Assembly (NCBI GenBank): GCA_002748225.1
Contig: PDRU01000081.1
Span: 1 to 27,445 of the forward strand
DNA from: Spirochaetales bacterium
Lineage (GTDB): Bacteria; Spirochaetota; Spirochaetia; DSM-2461
Direction of reading: 5' to 3'
Length of the DNA: 27,445 nt
In this document: piece after piece, positions 23,465-27,445 of the stretch
Layout of the letters: each line of letters begins with the position of its first letter
Numbering within the stretch: position 1 is the first letter of the stretch
Notes under the pieces: model-generated
What the model was told of the DNA's origin: nothing
The model's database searches: none
What the model saw: the letters and a program-made list of their open reading frames with translations, nothing else
Translations under genes and position numbers: made by a program

Positions 23465-24442
23465 ATGAAGAGCCTTTACCATCCGGTAAACCTGGATTTT
23501 CTGGAAATACCGGGCAACATCTTTGCCGCTCCCATGGCCGGATACACGGACGCGGCAGCCCGGCAGCTTTACCTGGAAGGCGGCGCGTCTGCGGCGTTTA
23601 CCGAAATGGTATCAGCCGAAGCGCTGGTCAGAGGCAGCATCCGTACCCGGCGTATGACAGACCGGGCGGCAGGAGAAAGCATTCTGGCTGTTCAGCTGTT
23701 CGGTTCCGATCCGGAAGTACTGGGCCGGGCGGCAGCGCAGCTGAAAAAAACAGGCGCCGATCTAGTGGATCTGAACGCCGCCTGCCCTGTTCCCAAAGTA
23801 ACAAAAAAAGGCGCCGGAGCGGCACTGGCCGGCGACACCGGCCGCCTTTTTGAAGCCGTGGAGGCAATGAAAGAATGCGGACTGCCGGTTACCGTGAAAA
23901 TCCGCGCCGGATGGGACAATGAAAAACTGAACTACATTCAGGCCTCGCAGGCGGCCGTCCGGGCCGGAGCTGCCGCTGTCAGTTTTCATCCGCGCACCCG
24001 TTCCCAGGGATACAGCGGCAAAGCTGACTGGGACAGAATAAAGGAACTGACAGCTCTTATTCCGGTACCGGTTATCGGTTCGGGTGACCTGTACAGAGCC
24101 GAAGATGCCCGTGATATGCTTTTATTTACCGGATGCGCGGCTGTTATGTTTGCCCGGGGCGCTGTGGGGAAACCGGATATATTCATGCAGACCGTTAATC
24201 TGCTGGAGAAGGGAATTATTCCGTCAGAAACCGAAAAAGAAGAGCAGCTGAAAAGAGCTCTCCGCCATCTGGAACTGGCGGAAAGCCTCTTTGGAGAACG
24301 GAGGGCCTTTCTGGATACCAAAAAGCATCTGGCCCGCTACATCAGCGGCTGGGAAACAGCCACAGTTCTGCGGCGGGATGTAATGAGAAGCCCGGATATG
24401 CAGTCGCTTAAAGAACTGCTGCAAAAGAACGCTTCCCTCTGA
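23465..24442 (+). CDS. tRNA-dihydrouridine synthase (Dus, DusB-like)
   Basis: A 325-residue flavin enzyme that reduces specific uridines in the D-loop of tRNA. It has the FMN-barrel start AAPMAGYTDAAARQL (21-35), VQLFGSDPE (76-84), and the active-site segment DLNAACPVPKVTKKGAGAAL with the catalytic Cys107. The phosphate-binding GSGDLYRAEDA and ARGAVGKPDIF, plus the C-terminal helical RNA-binding part, are complete. DusB-type is the closest by motif, but the subgroup is not certain. No strong ribosome site precedes the ATG, so translation may be coupled to tatD. Its stop is 7 bases from the end of the converging NDPK-like gene. Confidence 0.94.
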   Translation: MKSLYHPVNLDFLEIPGNIFAAPMAGYTDAAARQLYLEGGASAAFTEMVSAEALVRGSIRTRRMTDRAAGESILAVQLFGSDPEVLGRAAAQLKKTGADLVDLNAACPVPKVTKKGAGAALAGDTGRLFEAVEAMKECGLPVTVKIRAGWDNEKLNYIQASQAAVRAGAAAVSFHPRTRSQGYSGKADWDRIKELTALIPVPVIGSGDLYRAEDARDMLLFTGCAAVMFARGAVGKPDIFMQTVNLLEKGIIPSETEKEEQLKRALRHLELAESLFGERRAFLDTKKHLARYISGWETATVLRRDVMRSPDMQSLKELLQKNASL

Positions 24443-24449
24443 AAAGGCC

Positions 24450-25640
24450 TCAGCTGCCCCCAAGACCGTTCTCTACATAGCGGAGAGCCAGAGATGTAAA
24501 ATTGTTTTCTTCTATTTTAACAATGCCGAACTCCCTCTCGGCACTTTCCGGGGAATCGGAGGCGTGAACGGCATTCACCATGACATCGCTTCCGAAATCG
24601 CGGCGGACAGTGCCGCCCGGAGCCTCACGGGGGTCTGTGGGGCCCAGAACATCGCGGATTTTCTGTATGGCGTTTTCACCTTCATACACCAGTATCATTG
24701 ATTTAACGGTACCGGGCGATTCCCATTCTTCATGAGGCACTTCCTCCGGGCGGCGGCCGGACATAAAGGCCACCAGGCTGCCGAATTCATAATGGGCAAA
24801 ACCATATCCGAAACTTTCAAGCAGCCCCTGACGGGTTTTCTCATCCAGCTTAATGCTGAATTTCTTTTCCAGCATTTCAGCGGCTTTTTTGGTTACTGAC
24901 GGCGCCAGTTTTTTCTCAAGCGCCTCTTTTACCTGTCCGTAAAACTCCAGAGCGTCCGCTGTAGACATGCGGAAGATCTTTGTTCCCACAACACGAAGAC
25001 CGGTACGGCTCAGCATGTCAATAATGGAACCCGGGCGGGTGGACCGCTCCCTCCAGTTATCGGGCTTCAGAATAACCAGGGTCCGCTGTATCCGTTCCGG
25101 ATGCGGATATTCAACATTGCAGATAATATTACTCTGTTTTTGGGTAAACCCGGCAAAAATTTTCAGATTATCACGGGCTTCCTGCACGGAATGAGGCGTC
25201 AGGACAGCAGGCTCAAAATAGGTAACGTTGTTATCGGCATCGGTAAGCAGGTCGGCATAGGTATCCCGAATAGTTTCACCTTTCAGCGATTCAATGCTGC
25301 GGTTCTCGGGGTAGAGGGCGCCGACGTGGTCCATCAGCTGGGAAACAGCATTGTCACCGCGGAAAAGGAATATGGCTATACGGTGCGCCCTTCCTTCGCT
25401 GGGAGACATATTTTCAAGAACATACTTACTCAGCAGTTGCCCGCTCTCCGGTTTTTCCGGATTTGAATGTTTTAAAAGAGACGCGGCATAGGCTTCAACT
25501 GTTTTCTGATCCGGCGTCAGCAGCTGTGCGGCAATAAGTTCCAGATCAACCCGGGAAAGAAGCCGGGAAAGGATTCCTCCGGTACGCGATTTAGCCAGAG
25601 TATACGGCGTGGTTATAACATAGGAGAGTTCTTCAGACAT
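24450..25640 (-). CDS. two-domain nucleoside diphosphate kinase-like protein
   Basis: About 396 residues with two NDPK-like halves. The C-terminal half (from about residue 186, RTLVILKPDNW) keeps GPTDPREAPGGTVRRDFG and NAVHASDSPESAEREF with the catalytic His359, so it should move phosphate between nucleotides. It carries an insertion of about 50 residues (roughly 235-285) where normal NDPK has the short Kpn loop region. The N-terminal half (from about residue 6) lines up with GETIRDTYADL and EPAVLTPHS, but the catalytic His is Leu, so it is a degenerate copy, perhaps for regulation or binding. I chose ATG 25640, which has AAGG 9 bases upstream; longer in-frame starts run into the tandem repeat at 25659-25682. 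It lies downstream of rlmB. Confidence 0.85.
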   Translation of the reverse strand: MSEELSYVITTPYTLAKSRTGGILSRLLSRVDLELIAAQLLTPDQKTVEAYAASLLKHSNPEKPESGQLLSKYVLENMSPSEGRAHRIAIFLFRGDNAVSQLMDHVGALYPENRSIESLKGETIRDTYADLLTDADNNVTYFEPAVLTPHSVQEARDNLKIFAGFTQKQSNIICNVEYPHPERIQRTLVILKPDNWRERSTRPGSIIDMLSRTGLRVVGTKIFRMSTADALEFYGQVKEALEKKLAPSVTKKAAEMLEKKFSIKLDEKTRQGLLESFGYGFAHYEFGSLVAFMSGRRPEEVPHEEWESPGTVKSMILVYEGENAIQKIRDVLGPTDPREAPGGTVRRDFGSDVMVNAVHASDSPESAEREFGIVKIEENNFTSLALRYVENGLGGS

Positions 25641-25658
25641 GATGTGTTTCCTTTTCTT

Positions 25659-25682
25659 TTTTCTATCAGATTTTCTATCAGA
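25659..25682. repeat. perfect 12-base tandem duplication before the NDPK-like gene
   Basis: TTTTCTATCAGA occurs twice head to tail (25659-25670, 25671-25682), about 20 bases upstream of the ATG on the minus strand. It is in frame with the gene, so an upstream start would add a repeated SDRK peptide. It more likely lies in the leader. Confidence 0.85.
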
Positions 25683-25684
25683 AG

Positions 25685-25713
25685 AGAATACTGAAAGCAA
25701 TACAGCCGATCAA
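25685..25713 (-). promoter_or_regulatory. possible promoter for the NDPK-like gene
   Basis: TTGATC (25708-25713) and TATTCT (25685-25690) are 17 bases apart on the minus strand, in the gap after rlmB. Both boxes match consensus only at four of six positions. Confidence 0.35.
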
Positions 25714-25721
25714 TATTATTT

Positions 25722-26474
25722 TTATAACTTAATGCCGGGGAAACCCTGCTGACGCCGGACTTCATAGAGCAGAATGCCCGCTGCTGTGGCCACATTCAGG
25801 GAATCCAGCCGGCCGCCTGTCGGAATGCTCACCAGACCGTCGCATTTTTCCCTGACCAGGCGGTGAAGGCCTTCCCCTTCCCGGCCCATTACGACAACTG
25901 TTTTTCCCTTCAGATTCACCTTTGTCAGAGCTTCACCGGCCATATCGGCGCCCCATATCCAGTATCCTCCGGCCTTGAGTTCTTCCAGAGCACGGGCAAT
26001 ATTGGCAACTTCAACAATGGGAACCCATTCCACGGCACCCGAAGAAGAGCGGCTCAGGGAATCGGCATCTTTTCCGACAGAACGCCGCCTGGGTATAACA
26101 ACGGCATCGGCTCCGAACTGATCCGAGGAGCGCAGCACTGTCCCCAGATTCTGAGGGTCGGTAATACCGTCCAGAACAAGGAGCAGAGAATTATCCCCGG
26201 CCCGGCCGCAGATATCCTCCAGAAGTAAGGGCGCATTGTTTCTGTTTGCCTCCCGGACTTCCAGAGCGAATCCCCTGTGCGCGCCTCCGGGTACAAGACG
26301 GTCCAGATCTTCGCCGCTTACTGTCCGTACGGCAACCTTTTTCTCCTGAGCCAGTTTCTTCAGCTGGGCGGTCCGGCTGTTCTGCCGTGCAACAAGAAGT
26401 ATGCCTCTGCCGCGTTTCAACGCTTCAGAAACTCCGTTAAAGCCTGTCAGATAAGTCTGCATAAATGCCAGCAT
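25722..26474 (-). CDS. rlmB: 23S rRNA (guanosine-2'-O-)-methyltransferase, RlmB/TrmH family
   Basis: A 250-residue SPOUT-class methyltransferase. The N-terminal part (about 1-85) is the small RNA-binding domain starting YLTGFNGVSEALKRG. The catalytic part shows the three family motifs: LDGITDPQNLGTVLRSSDQF, VVMGREGEGLHRLVREKCD and LDSLNVATAAGILLYEV, which form the knotted SAM site. RlmB methylates a guanosine in domain V of 23S rRNA; a tRNA target for a TrmH relative cannot be excluded. Met1 (26474) and Met5 (26462) are both possible starts, with no clear ribosome site for either. A weak promoter-like pair lies at 26495-26523. It is divergent from dtd. Confidence 0.9.
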   Translation of the reverse strand: MLAFMQTYLTGFNGVSEALKRGRGILLVARQNSRTAQLKKLAQEKKVAVRTVSGEDLDRLVPGGAHRGFALEVREANRNNAPLLLEDICGRAGDNSLLLVLDGITDPQNLGTVLRSSDQFGADAVVIPRRRSVGKDADSLSRSSSGAVEWVPIVEVANIARALEELKAGGYWIWGADMAGEALTKVNLKGKTVVVMGREGEGLHRLVREKCDGLVSIPTGGRLDSLNVATAAGILLYEVRRQQGFPGIKL

Positions 26475-26564
26475 AGCCGGGAAAGGACATAAAAATCATC
26501 CCCAAAAAGCTCCCCTGAGACAAAATTGCGCGGATAATGTAGAGTCAGTTCCCGGGAGAAAGAA

Positions 26565-27017
26565 ATGAAAGCTGTCATTCAACGGGTAAGCGGGGCCTCC
26601 ATTGTTATAAACGGAGGGAAACCGCTGTCTACCGGAAAGGGGCTGGTTGTACTGCTGGGAGTGGCCCGGGGCGATACCGCCGAAGAAAGTGAACGGCTGG
26701 CCAGAAAAATTGCCGCCATGAGAATATTTACCGACAGTGAAGGGCGCATGAACCGCTCTGTCACGGACATTGAAGGCGATTTGCTGATTGTCAGTCAATT
26801 TACCCTGACAGCCGACACGCGCAAAGGCAACAGGCCCTCGTTCAACGCGGCGGCTCCCCCGGAAGAAGCTGTGCCCCTCTACAATCACTTTGTTAAGAGC
26901 ATAAAACAACTGGCACCCGCGGAAGTTCAAACCGGAGAATTCGGCGCCCACATGCAGATAACGCTGACAAATGACGGTCCGGTAACCATTCTGCTGGACA
27001 CCCGCGCAAAGGAATAA
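26565..27017 (+). CDS. dtd: D-aminoacyl-tRNA deacylase
   Basis: A 150-residue enzyme of normal length. It removes D-amino acids from wrongly charged tRNA in the cytoplasm. The two signature segments are present: SQFTLTADTRKGNRPSF (from residue 77) and TNDGPVT (135-141), which carries the chirality-checking Gly-Pro turn. It also has the N-terminal MKAVIQRVSGASI. GGGAG lies 6 bases before the ATG. It is monocistronic, divergent from rlmB, and its stop is only 2 bases from the end of the next, converging gene. Confidence 0.96.
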   Translation: MKAVIQRVSGASIVINGGKPLSTGKGLVVLLGVARGDTAEESERLARKIAAMRIFTDSEGRMNRSVTDIEGDLLIVSQFTLTADTRKGNRPSFNAAAPPEEAVPLYNHFVKSIKQLAPAEVQTGEFGAHMQITLTNDGPVTILLDTRAKE

Positions 27018-27019
27018 GA

Positions 27020-27445
27020 TTACTTCTCCGCTTTTTGTATTATCAGAACGTTTTCAGAATTTTTTTCTGATTTTCCTGTGCTGTTCAGGGCAGTAACCAC
27101 AAGCCGGAGGGTTTCTCCCCCTGCCGCATTCACTTCCAGCCCGCCGCGCTTTCCCAGTCCGGGAGCAATAACATGAATCCCCGGAGTTACCAGTAATACA
27201 GTACTTTCACCTGCCGGCAGGCGTCCCGGACGCCGCAAAGCCGGAGCAGCACTCAAATCCAGATACTTTCCGGCGCCGTCCACTCTCGGAAAAGCATTCC
27301 TGTCCGAAGTGTTGCTGATTTCCAGCCGGGCCGGTTCCGGCCACAGCGAAGCCTGCAGCCGAAGATGTCTGCGCCAGGGGCTCACCGCCACAGTAAAGAA
27401 CGCACTCCGGTATCCGGAAGAGGAAAACGCAAACCGGTAACGGCC
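27020..27445 (-). CDS. unrecognised protein, C-terminal part only
   Basis: The reading frame is open from the stop at 27020 to the window edge with no stop, giving at least 141 C-terminal residues; an internal GTG at 27391 is probably not the start. The sequence is rich in beta-forming residues with alternating charged and hydrophobic positions (GYRSAFFTVAVSPWRRHLRLQASL, GESTVLLVTPGIHVIAPG, GETLRLVVTALNSTG), which suggests a beta-sandwich or Ig-like tail of an exported protein. No family is recognised, and the N-terminus with any signal peptide is outside the window. Confidence 0.65.
   Translation of the reverse strand, partial: GRYRFAFSSSGYRSAFFTVAVSPWRRHLRLQASLWPEPARLEISNTSDRNAFPRVDGAGKYLDLSAAPALRRPGRLPAGESTVLLVTPGIHVIAPGLGKRGGLEVNAAGGETLRLVVTALNSTGKSEKNSENVLIIQKAEK

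Noticed and set aside
25641..25795. 60-codon minus-strand frame bridging rlmB and the NDPK-like gene
   Set aside because: It overlaps both real genes in another frame and shows no motif.
1..27445. CRISPR arrays, tRNA or rRNA genes, insertion sequences, prophage genes, toxin-antitoxin pairs
   Set aside because: None was seen. The repeats found are single tandem duplications or simple palindromes, and no transposase or integrase motifs occur in any supported frame.

Overview
The window looks like a chromosomal segment of a free-living or marine-type spirochaete (Spirochaetota). This is inference from gene content: a minus-strand run S20 - HU - ... - Rho - L31 (an order I recall from Treponema), two bactofilins, FecR/PEGA and TPR/NHL/VWA envelope proteins, and a divergent galactokinase. 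No tRNA, rRNA, CRISPR array, insertion sequence or prophage gene was seen. Genes are tightly packed. No stretch longer than about 215 bases lacks a gene; the longest gaps are 22431-22642 and 9463-9633.

Region 1 (1-6991, minus strand) is an accessory catabolic island. It reads, in transcription order, ROK-family regulator, near-perfect sigma-70 promoter, DUF3604/PHP-like protein, TctC, TctB, TctA, and a type I sulfatase cut by the window start. Gene gaps are 2 to 24 bases, so the last five genes form one operon. The sulfatase has no signal peptide. The simplest reading is import of a small sulfated, probably carboxylated, compound by the tripartite transporter, followed by cytoplasmic desulfation. 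The substrate is unknown.

Region 2 (6992-10704) holds an exported FecR/PEGA/coiled-coil protein, an argininosuccinate lyase pseudogene with two internal out-of-frame deletions, an unrecognised exported protein and, past a hairpin between converging genes, a CxxCxxCC metal-cluster protein.

Region 3 (10354-19318, minus) is a long co-directional block. In transcription order it holds a newly read 56-residue zinc-ribbon gene, rpsT (TTG start), an HU/IHF protein, a response regulator, a bactofilin, a CinA/PncC amidase, rho, rpmE, a galactokinase-like kinase with altered sugar-site residues, a TPR protein, a TPR/NHL/VWA protein and the CxxCxxCC protein. Internal promoters precede the zinc-ribbon gene, rho and galK.

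Region 4 (19471-22430, minus) is a cell-envelope operon: M23 endopeptidase with a membrane anchor, a second bactofilin, a YaaR-family protein and RicT. Region 5 (22431-27445) holds divergent tatD and dus behind three tandem palindromes, a two-domain nucleoside diphosphate kinase-like protein with a degenerate first domain, an RlmB-type rRNA methyltransferase, D-aminoacyl-tRNA deacylase, and a hypothetical gene cut by the window end.

The points most worth following are the sulfatase/tripartite transporter/DUF3604/ROK island, the Asp-to-Glu swaps in the galactokinase-like kinase, the doubly deleted argH, and the palindrome array upstream of tatD.
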